In this document: in pieces, positions 1-10,671 of the stretch
How positions within the stretch are numbered: the stretch's first letter is position 1
Layout: each line of letters begins with the position of its first letter
Source of the DNA: Macrothele yani
Taxonomy: Eukaryota > Arthropoda > Arachnida > Araneae > Macrothelidae
Assembly (NCBI GenBank): GCA_039090855.1
Contig: CM076991.1
Location: 101,692,021-101,756,020, forward strand
DNA: 64,000 nt
Reading direction: 5' to 3'
Made by a program: the position numbers and the translations under genes
Notes under the pieces: generated by a model
Seen by the model: the letters and a program-made list of their open reading frames with translations, nothing else
The model's database searches: none
What the model was told of the DNA's origin: nothing

Positions 1-582
1 CGATACCAACATTTACCTTGGACAGCAGATATCAAGTGAGGGTCACATTGATGAGGAAATTAATCGCCGTATAAAACTCAGCGGGAGAGCTTTTGGTAGA
101 AACAGTACAATTTTCAACAGCAATATGTCATTATGTCTTAAAAGAAAAGTGTTTAATGAATTCGCCCTTCCAGTTCTTACGTATGGAGCAGAGAAATGGA
201 CCTTAACTAAAAAAGACATGCAAAGGCTGCAGGCAACTGAAAGAAGCATGGAGAGATGCATACTTGGTGCAACCATGAAAGATAAGAAGAGGACTCGTGG
301 ATAAGGAAAATGACAATAGTGGCAGATATCATGATCCGAGTAAAATCCATGAAATGGCTATGGGTTGGACATATTGCCAGAAGAACGAACGACAGATGGA
401 CAACCGAAATTTTAGATTGGATTCTAAGGGACAGAAAAAGTCCCAAAGATGGATGGATGAAATGCGAAAACATGCCGGAGTAACATGGAGGAGAGTGGCT
501 CAAAACAGACAGTTGTGGAAGAAACTTGGTGAGACCTTCATCTAGCAGTAGATTGATAATGGTTGACAACGATGATGATATA
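1..582 (+). mobile_element. RTE-like LINE, 3' fragment
   Basis: The window opens inside the C-terminal part of a LINE reverse transcriptase. Frame 2 reads YLGQQISSEGHIDEEINRR and then VLTYGAEKWTLTKKD up to a stop at about 302; the frame continues after a shift with WVGHIARRTNDRWTTEILDW. The same segment, nearly residue for residue, is the C-terminus of the longer LINE on the minus strand at 10.4-13.9 kb, so both belong to one family. The 3' end is a short GAT-rich tail near 565-582. It is a 5'-truncated, frameshifted, dead copy. The RTE clade assignment is from the overall appearance of the long copy (endonuclease plus RT in one ORF, trinucleotide tail) and is moderately secure. Confidence 0.8.
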
Positions 583-1610
583 TATATTCCGTTTATGGAG
601 TCTGACGTCGCTTTCCGATCTCCAAGATTTTTTTCCCATCTTTCTCTATCTAAGTACTATTCTTCCATCAGTCCATTTTGACTATGTGCTCTCTTTATTC
701 CATCAGACCATATCCTTTTAGGTCGGCCTCTATTTTTTTTTTTTGTTTGATTTAAATTCCATGGAAATTGTGGGAAGTCTTTCATTGGTCATTCTTTTAA
801 CATGACGAAACCAACGGAATTGTCTCTTCTGCATGTCTCTTAAAATTGTTTCTTTCACTTCCATCAATTCTTTAATCCTTTCATTCCTTATTTTCTGTCC
901 TCTTGACACTCTACATGATCTTCTTAAAGCATCCATCTCTACAGCTGTTATTTTCCTTCTGTCCATTTCTTTCTTCTTTATTGCCCATATGGTATGATAC
1001 TCTTAATAATACTATTATAGATACGCCATTTATTTTTTCTGGTTATTTATTCAGTCCACCAGATTCCATTGAGGCGTTTAACAGCTATTGTGCAATTTTA
1101 TTTCTTAATTCCATTGTATCTCTATCTTCTTGTGTTTAATTTGACACCAAGGTAATTATAATGATCACATCTTCCAATTTCTTCGTTATCTTCTAGCCGC
1201 AGGTCTGTTTCCTTATTTCCAATGCATAAATATTTGGTTTTATTTAAATTCATAGTTAATCACCATTTTTCAAATTCTGCTTTTATTTTTCTAGTCATAT
1301 GTTCTAAATCATACTTATCTTCTGCAAGAAGTACTTGATCATCAGAAAATTGTAACGTAATCACCATCGTTCCATTTAAATTAATCCCCACTGCTGGACA
1401 CTTCCTTTTCCGTTCTTTCAAAGCCTGTTCCACATAAATCTTAATGTTGGAGATATGCAACACCCCTGTTTTAGTCCTTTAGTCACTAGGAATCCTTTTG
1501 AAGTTTTCTGTCCCATTTTTATTTTTGTTATTGAACCGTGATAAAGTTCTTTAACTGTTTAATCATATTATCAATATTCGTATCTTTTAATGTTTTCCAT
1601 TGTTTTATAA
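583..1610 (-). mobile_element. Second LINE family, 3' fragment
   Basis: Minus-strand translation in several frames gives recognisable RT pieces in order: KGLKQGCCISPT, then LQFSDDQVLLAEDKYDLEHM (the FADD box read as FSDD), then NYLGVKLNT, then KITAVEMDALRRSCR and FRWFRHVKRMTNERLP near 730-966. This is the palm-to-tail portion of a non-LTR reverse transcriptase, distinct in sequence from the neighbour at 1-582. Stops and frameshifts are frequent, so it is old and inactive. Its 3' end abuts the 3' end of the preceding LINE, so the two are tail to tail around 565-600. Confidence 0.65.
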
Positions 1611-1651
1611 TAGGGAAATTTTTTTATTTTAAATACACCAGATATGAATAA

Positions 1652-2226
1652 TAATGAAACGCATGTAGCCCATTAAATCCGTTTATTTCTGTTATGTAGT
1701 CAGTACAAAGATTCGCCAAGCTTTCGCACTCCACTGGGAGGCTTTTTCAAGGCAATGGTAGACATCAAAATGCAGAGAATTGGAACATGTAAAGAACGAA
1801 GATGATTTTTGAAAATAACGTGGGGGACATCACGAGCCTATTACAGGAATATTTATCACGTAATTATACGGTGCGCTGTTATGTGTTTCCATCTTTTAAT
1901 AACGCATGCAAAACCACTGGTAGTTCAGTAGAGACTATATCATTGCATGCCACTTTGCTGGATAGGATTTCCACTGTTTCCCTGATGGCCGTCTCTTTAA
2001 AATTCGTGTAAGGGGCAATTCTTCTGATATTATTAAATACAGGAGGGGCCGAACAATGCATGACTTCTCTGGCGAGGGCTGTATTCTGCATGTCCTGGTT
2101 CACATTTCGCACGTGTTCTTTACATCTAGCGTTTAAGGATCGCTTTGTCATTCCGATATATATCTTTTCCGTGTTGTCAGGATATACTAACGGTATAGCG
2201 TATACACCCGCCTTGATAATTTGCAT
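1652..2226 (-). mobile_element. Penelope-like element 3' end, GIY-YIG endonuclease (inverted copy)
   Basis: A 115-codon frame (2226 to 1879) contains AGVYAIPLVYPDNTEKIYIG followed by MTKRSLNARCKEH. This fits the GIY-YIG nuclease core (GVY...YIG, then R and the EH pair), the endonuclease type fused to the RT of Penelope-like elements. The frame stays open through the rest of the domain (APYTNFKETAIRETVEILSS). Downstream, 1652-1878 is 3' UTR. The whole block is an inverted copy of 2499-3007. About 62 bp present here near 1663-1725 are missing from the other arm. RT is absent from this arm, so it is a 5'-truncated copy. Confidence 0.75.
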
Positions 2227-3010
2227 TGATAATATTTATAGCAAAGGTCTAAAGTCTGGATGTAAGAAAGATGACATAGACAGAATACACAAGACTGTAA
2301 GAAATCGTATAATATCAGCAATAACAAAATCACCTAGCAGGACGATGAGATACGCAGGATCCATCACATATATCCCAGGCTTTACGTATTGGCTAAATAA
2401 TTGATTACGCAAATACAACATATTAATAGCAATGAAGTCCCCGACCCCGTTATCACATATAATATCGAATTGCAAGGAGAGACAGAGCGAGAAAGAAAAG
2501 GCGGGTGTGTACGCTATACCGTTGGTATATCCTGACAACACGGAAAAGATATATATCGGAATGATAAAGCGATCCTTGGACACTAGATGCAAAAGAACAC
2601 GTGCGAAGTGTCAAACAGGACATGCAGAATGCAGCCCTCTAAAGAGAAGTCATGCATTGCTCGGCCGCTCCAGTATGGAATAATATTAGAAGAATTGCCC
2701 CTTACACGAATTTTAAAGAGACTACCATCAGGGAAACAGTGAAAATCCTATCCAGCAAAGTGGCATGCAATGATATAGTCTCTACTGAACTACCAGGGGT
2801 TTGGCATGCGTTATCAAAAGATGGAAACACATAACGGCGCACCGTATAATTACGTGATAAATATTCCTGTAATAGGCTCGTGATGTCTCCCACGTTATTT
2901 TCAAAAATCATCTTCGTTCTTTACATGTTCCAATTCTCTGCATTTTGATGTCTACCATTGCCTAGAAAAAGCCTCCCGGTGGAGTGCGTATATGCGTTTC
3001 ATTATTAGGG
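2227..3010 (+). mobile_element. Penelope-like element, RT end plus GIY-YIG endonuclease (broken)
   Basis: Plus-strand reading begins with the end of the RT region (CKKDDIDRIHKTVRNRIISA, then YAGSITYIPGFTYWLNN), meets a TGA at 2402-2404, and continues in the same frame through LRKYNILIAMKSPTPLSHII to the nuclease core GVYAIPLVYPDNTEKIYIGM. A frameshift near 2592 moves the remainder (CSAAPVWNNIRRIAPYT...) to another frame ending at 2834. The order RT then GIY-YIG is that of Penelope-like elements. Two lesions make it non-functional. It lies head to head with the copy at 1652-2226. Confidence 0.75.
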
Positions 3011-3660
3011 AACTTATTGTTCTGTTAAATTTCATTCTTAACGCACGTGAAAGAGGTTTGATTGCAAATATTCTATAGCAGCACTATTTACTAAGTAGTA
3101 TTCCAATATCTTTTACTCGGAAACAAATTTGTCTATCTTAGCGCATGGCGCTCAGCAAGCCTCAAATCTACCATTACTTTTATGTCATGATCTTCCTATA
3201 CATGTTTCTTCACGCGAAACGCATATTCTTTATAACTTGTGTGCCAAATGCTGTGGCTTTTTTTTTATTTTAAGAACCTAAATAAACGTGAAAATGTCAG
3301 TTTACCTAGAACACCAGTATTACGGGAAGCTTGATTAACTCTCGTAGCTGGATCGTTTTAGTTGAAACTGTGGATAGCTTCATCTTTAATGTTTTTAATT
3401 AAGCATCGAAATATCCTTTCAAGAATACGCCAAGAGATGTGCTTACAATCTCAAACTTTTATTTGTCTCAGCAAAGACAGAAGTTACTTCAACAATAATG
3501 GAGGACGGTTTTCAATACACGGTCTTCGATCAGGCTCCAATAATATCAGTATCTGAGAATGTATCATCGATTATTGTATAACAAAACTCTTTTCAAATCA
3601 ATTACTGTCTCTAGCAGAATTCAACAAATGTGGATTAGCCAGTCCATATAACTAGACACA
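3011..3660. other. Unassigned AT-rich spacer
   Basis: No coding region, tandem repeat or transposon end was recognised between the Penelope-like copy and the 24-bp repeat. The short open frame at 3362-3556 has no recognisable domain. Confidence 0.4.
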
Positions 3661-4560
3661 GCAGCATACACTTAATGAAAGACAGCAGCATGCATTTCAT
3701 GAAAGACAGCAACATACACTTAATGAAAGACAGCAGCATACACTTAATGAAAGACAACAGCATACATTTAATGAAATACAGCAGCATGTACTTAATGAAA
3801 GACAGCAGCATACACTTAATGAAAGACAACAGCATACATTTAATGAAATACAGCAGCATGTACTTAATGAAAGACAGCAGCATACATTTAATGAAAGAGA
3901 GCAACATACATATAATGAAAGACAGCAGCATGTACTTAATGAAAGACAGCAGCATGCATTTCATGAAAGACAGAAACATACACTTAATGAAAGACAGCAG
4001 CATGCTCTTAATGAAGCAGAGTAGCATACACTTAATGAAAGACAGCAGCACACATTTAATGAAACACAGCAAACTACATTTAATGAAAGACAGCAGCATG
4101 CACTTAATGAAAGAGAGCAGCATACACTTAATGAAAGACAGCAGCATGCTCTTAATGAAGCAGAGTAGCATACACTTAATGAAACACAGCAGCATGCATT
4201 TAATGAAAAACAGCAGCATACACTTAATGAAAGACAGCAGCATACATTTAATGAAAGACAGCAGCATACACTTAATGAAAGACAGCAGCATACACTTAAT
4301 GAAAGATAGCAGAATACACTTAATAAAAAGAGTAGCATACACTTAATGAAACACAGCAGCACATACTTAACGAAACATAACAGAATGCACTTGATGCTAA
4401 AAAGTAGCATACACTTACCGAAACACTGCAGCTTACATTTAATGAAACACAACAGAATTAACTTAATGAAACACAGTAGAATACACTTAATGAAGCACTG
4501 CAGCGTATACTTAATGAAACACAGCAGCATACACTTAATGAAACAGAACAGAATAATCAT
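3661..4560. repeat. 24-bp minisatellite
   Basis: About 37 imperfect copies of a 24-bp unit (ACTTAATGAAAGACAGCAGC plus ATAC). Common variants are AAACACAGCAGC, CATGCA for CATACA, and AAGCAGAGTAGC. The unit is a multiple of three, so long frames stay open on both strands as repeated SSIHLMKD-like and CMLLSFIK-like peptides; I treat these as by-products of the repeat. The last ten or so units (from about 4330) are more diverged. Confidence 0.95.
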
Positions 4561-6187
4561 AAGAACTTTCAATGCTCTCTATGGAAACCACATTTTTCTA
4601 TATAGAGTATTTTAGAAAACCGAAACCACGGCTGGGCAGAATATCCTTCAGGTTAGATTACCTGATATCTGGCCTCAGTGACGTATAAATAAGACCTGAA
4701 GAGACCCTCTAATTTGTTGCTGTAGAATAGAATGCTAAGTGAAAACCTAGTTGCCGGACAAATCATATAACTACGCTGATTTTTGACTATCGTTTTTCTT
4801 CAAAAAGACTTGTGGTTGTTTGGGGGATGAATACCGGATTAATAATAATTTTCTACGTTTCATAGAGTCTGAGAAGAGATTCACCGGTAAGAAAGAAATC
4901 ATTACTACCAGAACTATCTGGTTCAACAGTTTTCCAGAAAGTAGCAAGCCTGCTGACGTAACTAGATATTTTTATAATTTCGTGACTTAAAGACCTCCTA
5001 ATGCTGTAAGGAGTTTTCTGGCCCTAATTTGGCCCCACTGTTTTAAAGAAGTTGAGGAATCTGCGCAGTTGGACAAACACACCCTCATCAGAAAGTCGAA
5101 CTCCAACACCAGGAGGCAGACGTCCTCACATCTGACCAATCGGCTACTTGTATACGTTTGGGATTACTGAATGGTACATCTTGTTTTACCATCAGACTGA
5201 TGTTCGAAACACCAAGAAAGATTAAAACTTTCTTCTGATCTACTCTAGCGAGATTTAGCTAGGACGCAAGTATTTCAAAAGCAGCTAAAGAAATCCTTCA
5301 TCATTTGAGGGAGTGTACAAAATCGTCCAATTTTGCAGCCACAGAAGAAGGAAGTTGCTATATGTCTCAGTCGACTTCTGTTTGACCATAAGTGTATCTA
5401 ACAGATAAAGTATTTGATCGCATCACAGACTAGTGGCAGGCAAACTTTAGTTCCAAAAATGTTCTGGTATCATTCATGCAACCGTGATTTCGTCAGGCCT
5501 AAAAAGAATGACTTGCTAATTATTTTGCCACGCGACATCAGAGAAGTAGATAACCTGTTACATTCTAAACACGTTAAGCAATGTTTCTGAAATCCCTCAC
5601 AGGATAACAAGCTATGAAGATACAGTAGATTCTGAAGGATAAAGAATAACTAAAGCGGAGATTGTTCACTCTTTTTGTCAGGTGAAACTGAATATTTTAC
5701 AGGCAAAATAATGCTGATATACAGGCACTCATTCACGGGGGGAAGAACCTTCCCCTCGAAATGTGACCCCCTTCCCCTAGAAATGTTTAAATATGGATCA
5801 TATAGATAGATAGTTTTTTGCAGTAGCATAAGTATATTACTCTGTAATAATCGCAAAACAAATGTATTTAAAATGAGCTCTTTCAAATTATTAAATTGAT
5901 GTAAATATTTATGCTTTTATGTAGAAGTCTACACTGGTCAGACTGAGTTCGGGTAGAAGGAAGTAAATCATAACCAACCGGTGTGGAAGATATTGTTATT
6001 AACGGGTTGGAAGATATTATAGTTGCTAAAACTCCTGCCTTAATAGTAATTTTTTTTAAATGTCACTGTGGTTCTGTGTTTTTTTTCAATGTCCAAGTGT
6101 ATTCTCAGTAGCCCTCCCGGGAGATGTTGGAGACGAGCTAGTGATTTGTGTAAGCAATTAGCGGTGCACTTGTGATTACTTGTTCTA
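4561..6187. other. Unassigned unique sequence
   Basis: 1.6 kb without a convincing frame or transposon end on either strand. Short open frames at 5650-5886 and 6040-6234 show no domain or codon pattern I recognise. Confidence 0.4.
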
Positions 6188-7112
6188 CATTTTATGACAG
6201 GAAAAAACGGACAGGAAGAGGGAGACTTCTTCACAGAATCTCTATGTGAAGATGGGGAATGGGGAGGCGAGACGTTTTATGACATGAGAAGACATCCAGG
6301 AAGAGGGAGACTTCTTCATAGAATCTCTATGTGAAGAAAGGGAATGGGGAGGCGACAGATTTTATGACAGGAGAAGACATCCAGGAACAGGGAGATTTCT
6401 TCATCGGATCTCTATGTGAAGATAGGGAATGGGGAGGCGAGACATTTTATGACATGAGAAGACATCCAGGAAGAGGGAGACTTCTTCACAGAATCTCTAT
6501 GTGAAGATAGGAAATGAGGAAGCGAGACATTTTATGACATGAGAAGACACCCAGAAAGAGGGAGACTTCTTCACAGATAGGAAATGGGGAGGCGAGACAT
6601 TTTATGACATGAGAAGACATCCAGGAAGAGGGAGACTTCTTCAGAGAATCTCAATGTGAAGATAGGGAATGGGGAGGTGAGACATTTTATGACATCAGAA
6701 GACATCCTGGAAGAGGGAGACTTCTTTATACAGTCTCTAAGTGAAGATTGGGAATGAGGAGGCGAGACATTTTAGGACAGCAGAAGACATCTAAGAAGAG
6801 GGCGACTTCTTCATAGAATCTTGCTGTGAAGATAGGAAATGAGGAGGCGAGACATTTTAGGACAGCAGAAGAGATCTAAGAAGAGGGAGACTTCTTCATA
6901 GAATCTGGATGTGAAGATAGGAAATGAGGAGGCGAGCCATTTTATGACAAGAGAAGACATCTAAGAAGAGGACGACTGCTTCATAGAATCTCGATGTGAA
7001 GGTAGGAAATGAGGAAGCGAGACATTTTAGGACATAAGAAGACATCCAGGAAGAGGGAGACTTCTTCACATAATCTCTATGTGAAGATAGGGAATGGGGA
7101 AGTGAGACATTT
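6188..7112. repeat. 85-bp tandem repeat
   Basis: About 11 copies of an ~85-bp unit that starts TTTTATGACATGAGAAGACA and includes GGGAGACTTCTTCA and GAATGGGGAGGCGAGACA. Some units have GGACAGCAG in place of TGACATGAG, and one unit near 6541-6590 has an internal deletion. Purine-rich on this strand. It ends abruptly at 7112. Confidence 0.92.
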
Positions 7113-7273
7113 TTGGTGAGGATCTGCTTTACGAAATACCTGATTTACGGTCCAAGGAACATGGCATAAGAAATCCTTTTGTAAAATTTTTAACAACTTG
7201 TAAAAGGCGTGAAGAAATAGTTATTTTTAGCTCTATGTGTTCACAGAATTCGAAAAGCAATATATTGCGCATA

Positions 7274-8431
7274 CACAGTCGTATCAGAATAATATGACCA
7301 TCCCCGGAGTCACAGTGTACCAGCACAGGTGCGTCACACAGTGCACGTGACAGGATCGACCACACGGAAATAAAATCACCAGCTTGGACAGATTATCCAT
7401 ACTGTGTTACGTGAGCACAATGGGCAGAGGAAGTGATCTGACAGACGTTCATGGTTACCGCGCCAAGGGTGGAAGCATCTCAGAAACAGCCTATTTCGTA
7501 GGCTGTGCGCCAGATGCTGTAGTAAGTGCACCAAGAGTGGACTGCTGGCACACCGGGTACCTCCCGACATCTTAACTGGAAAGGCCATTTATCGCAGAGG
7601 AGAACGTCGCCTCCGTCGACTGGTAAAAGGCAATCGACACGCTACAGTGCAGCAATTGGCCGCGCAAATGAACGCTGGGGCACCCAGATACGTGTCCTCG
7701 ATAGCAGCAGAGCAAACCCTGTGATGCATCGGTCTCCAGAGTCAACCAATGCTAGCCCAGGTCCATCGGCAACGATGCCTGCAGTTTTGCATTGGACAGT
7801 GAAAGAGTTCGCATGGGACCATCGTCAATGGGCAGTGGAAGAGTTGAAAAGTTTGCCTTCCCCGGCGAATCGAGGTTTCTACACTGCAGATGTGACAGGT
7901 GGTGACGGATACGGCGTTAGACACACGAGAACTAACACTCGGACACGCCTGTCGGTCAAAGACTGGCCGGCGGTGGCGGTGTGCATGTCTGTGGGATGTT
8001 TTTCTGGTATGACTTGGGACCGCTGGTACCACTGCATGGGCCCCTGAACGCCAATGGCTACCTGTCCATTCTCTCTGACCACATGCATCCCTTTATTTTG
8101 GATGTTTATTATGGTGGTGATGGCGTCTACCAACAGGAAAATATGCCCTGCCAAATCGCTAAGGAGGTGTGTGACTGGTTCCAGGTACACGACAGCGATA
8201 CATCCGTTCTCCCTTGGCCGACGAAATATCCCGACCTCATTCCTATAGAGCACTTGTGGGACTATTTCGATCGACAGGTTCGACGTGCTGAACCACAACC
8301 ACGTCATCTGCTGGACCTCCGTGCTCTGCTGCAGTCCAAATGAACGCGTGTTCCTCGGGCAACCTTCTAGGGCCTCAGAGTGGTGATTCCCATTATTACG
8401 TAGGTGGTCATATTATTCCGATACGACCGTG
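7274..8431 (+). mobile_element. Tc1-like transposon, decayed
   Basis: Inverted terminal repeats of about 27 bp (CACAGTCGTATC and the reverse complement of CGATACGACCGTG, each followed inward by AATAATATGACCA), flanked by TA on both sides (7272-7273, 8432-8433), define a 1.16-kb element. Transposase remnants run on the plus strand: an N-terminal helix-turn-helix region near 7420-7580 (GGSISETAYFVGCAPDAVVS) and a C-terminal part in 7981-8343 (LPWPTKYPDLIPIEHLWDYF). Several stops and shifts separate them. The second catalytic Asp appears as Glu (YQQENMPC) and the DESRF motif is lost, so it is catalytically dead. A second partial copy of the right end lies at 8439-8460. Confidence 0.85.
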
Positions 8432-8550
8432 TACATGCATATTATTCCGATACGACCGTGTGTGTGAGGGGGGGGGGTGCGCACATACATGCAATTTTCC
8501 TGGACTCCCAACAGAAATCGTGGATACGTGCCTGCTGATATAGGTATATA

Positions 8551-9769
8551 CACTATCTACCAACAAGTAATTCGACACCTGTGATAGCAAAGTAAAACGA
8601 AGTTTATTCACCTTCGATAGTTGGTGGAGCCTCCACGAGCGGAGATTACAGCTGCGACCCTCCGGGGCATACTCTCAACCAGGCGTTGTACGACCGCTAG
8701 CGGTATTTTCTTCCACTCCGCTTGGAGAAGACAGGTCAGTTCCTTCACCGATTTCGGACGGTGGGGGCACCCCTTAAGTCGACGCTCCAACTCGTCCCAG
8801 AGGTGCTCGATAGGGTTAAGGTCCGAGGTCTGCGCAGGCCAGTCCATTCGATTAACCCCATTGTCACCATACCAAGCCATGGTGGACCTCGCAACATGAC
8901 AGGTGGCCTTGTCAGCCTGAAAGTAACACGATTCCACCCCGTAAAACTGCCACAACGTAGGAAGCTCATGGTCCTCCAAAATGGTGCAGTAGGTATCGGC
9001 GTTGAGTCTACCAGGAATTGCGACCAAGGGTCCCGTGCCATATCAGGAGAAACACCCCCATAGCATAATTCCACCGCCGCCGAACTTCACAGTTGTCACA
9101 ATACATTCCGGCAGGAGGCGTTCTCCAGACAGACGCCAAACCCAGACCATGCCATCCGAACGGTAGAGGGTGAACCTTGATTCGTCGCTCCAGAGAACCT
9201 GTTTCCACTGTTCAACGGTCCACTGTCGATGTTCTTTGCACCACGTTAGCCGAGCAGCGCTATTGGACTTGGTGATCAAAGGCTTGTGGGAGGCAGCACG
9301 TCCATGATAACCGAGCAGATGGGCTTTCTTACGGATGGTATTCATCGAAAGAACACTCCCGGATGCCTGTTGAAACTCCTCGCGGATGTGGCCCATCGAT
9401 TTGGTGCGGTTCTTCCGAATTTCTCTGGTCAGCACCCGTCGGTCTCTAACTCCCAGTTTTGTGGGTCTGCCGGGTCGGGGCACATTCCGACTGTCACCTC
9501 TCATCTTCCACTTGCCAATCACATAGGCCACTGTCGATTTTGGGTACTTCAACTCGCTGGATATGTCACGTATGGATCGTCCATTTCTGTGATACCCGAC
9601 GATTACACCTTTCTCGAAATCAGAGAGCTCCGAACTGCGTGGCATCTTGCATGCGACTGGTTGCGTTGTTGTTTCCCACACGATATTTAACGGCGGCGTC
9701 CGTGACGTGTATCAGGACCGCAGATACCGTCGATTGCAGGGGTATCCAATTACTTGTTGGTTGATAGTG
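8551..9769 (-). mobile_element. Tc1-like transposon, nearly intact
   Basis: 1,219-bp element with inverted repeats of about 29 bp (left CACTATCTACCAACAAGTAA, right CACTATCAACCAACAAGTAA read inward), flanked by TA dinucleotides at 8549-8550 and 9770-9771. This is the size and target site expected for Tc1. It encodes one transposase on the minus strand, described separately. The two ends differ at only a few positions, suggesting a relatively young insertion. Confidence 0.93.
8608..9645 (-). pseudogene. Tc1-like DD34E transposase with one in-frame stop
   Basis: DDE transposase of the Tc1 group, which cuts and pastes its own element at TA sites. The likely start is the ATG at 9645 (MPRSSELSDFEKGVIVGYHR). 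The N-terminus has the paired helix-turn-helix pattern and a GRP linker (RPGRPTKLG). Catalytic positions are D in WSDESRF, D in QADKATCH and E in LNPIEHLWDE, with 34 residues between the last two by my count, so DD34E. The frame is continuous except for a TGA at 9043-9045 just after LWGCFS; the downstream part (from PLVAIPGRLNADTYC) is in the same frame. The C-terminus ends RVAAVISARGGSTNYRR. One nonsense change is the only clear lesion. Confidence 0.9.
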
Positions 9770-10415
9770 TATAATGAGATAAAATTTGGTATAAACCATA
9801 GTTTTAAAGGAAATATTAAAATTATTCAATAGTTCAAGTGGAGCTCTAGCAGCTATTCTTAAAACTAGTGTCAGACCTTATCAAACAAATGTGTCTCTGA
9901 CCAAAATTTTTTAACTGTTCAACGAAATAATATATTGGCTATTCTTCTGAAAATTGCAAACTTTACACTCTTTTGAAGTCAAAAATTGTTGAAGAAGCAG
10001 AGAGCTTCATTAAGTAGAGCACTTAATAAAGTAAAAGGAAGTTTCATTTAGTTAAAAAGTTACGGAGTGAAAAGTGAGCTACGGAAGTCAGTCACTAGGT
10101 ATTTAACCGAGAGCTTAGCAACAGTAAGTATGAAGTTCGAGAAGTGTTGCTAAGTGGTTAGAGTTAACTGCATGGAAAATCAGGGGTTTGGGCTGCAAAT
10201 TTTAAAGAGTGTAAGTTAACACCAAATGTTGAAGTAGATGGATCGAGTTTTGGTAGTTTCCTAAATGCTGATCAATAAATTTTAATTTCTAGGAGTTGTA
10301 AAAATCTGTAGTTTTGTGAACAGTTTGGGAAGAAGATAGACATAGGAAACTCCAAACCATTGGTTCTACGTCAGACACGAAAAATTATAAATTATCTTGT
10401 CCGGGGAAAGGGAAT
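9770..10415. other. Unassigned AT-rich spacer
   Basis: No recognisable gene or repeat between the Tc1-like element and the LINE tail. Confidence 0.4.
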
Positions 10416-10449
10416 ATCATCATCATCATCATCATCATCATCAGCATTG

Positions 10450-10671
10450 TCAACCATTATCAATCCACTGCTGGACGAAGGTCTCCCCAAGTTTCCTCCA
10501 CAACGGTCTGTCTTGTGCCAGTCTCCTCCATGTCACTCCCGCATATTTACGAATTTCACCCACCCATCTCCCATGTGGTCTTTTTCTGGGTCTTTTCCTG
10601 TCCCTTGGAATCCAATCTAAAATTTCGGCTGTCCATCTATGGTCTGTCCTTCTGGCAGTATGTCCAGCCCA
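10450..10671 (-). pseudogene. LINE ORF C-terminal tail beyond a premature stop
   Basis: Seventy-three codons plus stop, in the same frame as the main LINE ORF but separated from it by one TAA. The peptide contains GHTARRTDHRWTAEILDW and ends GETFVQQWIDNG, equivalent to the tail of the fragment at 300-545. The natural stop is just before the trinucleotide tail. Confidence 0.75.

Noticed and set aside
3675..4346. Long open frames on both strands through the 24-bp repeat
   Set aside because: They exist only because the unit length is a multiple of three; no domain and no start context.
7526..8047. 173-codon plus-strand frame
   Set aside because: Lies out of phase with most of the transposase remnants of the decayed Tc1-like element; only short pieces match.
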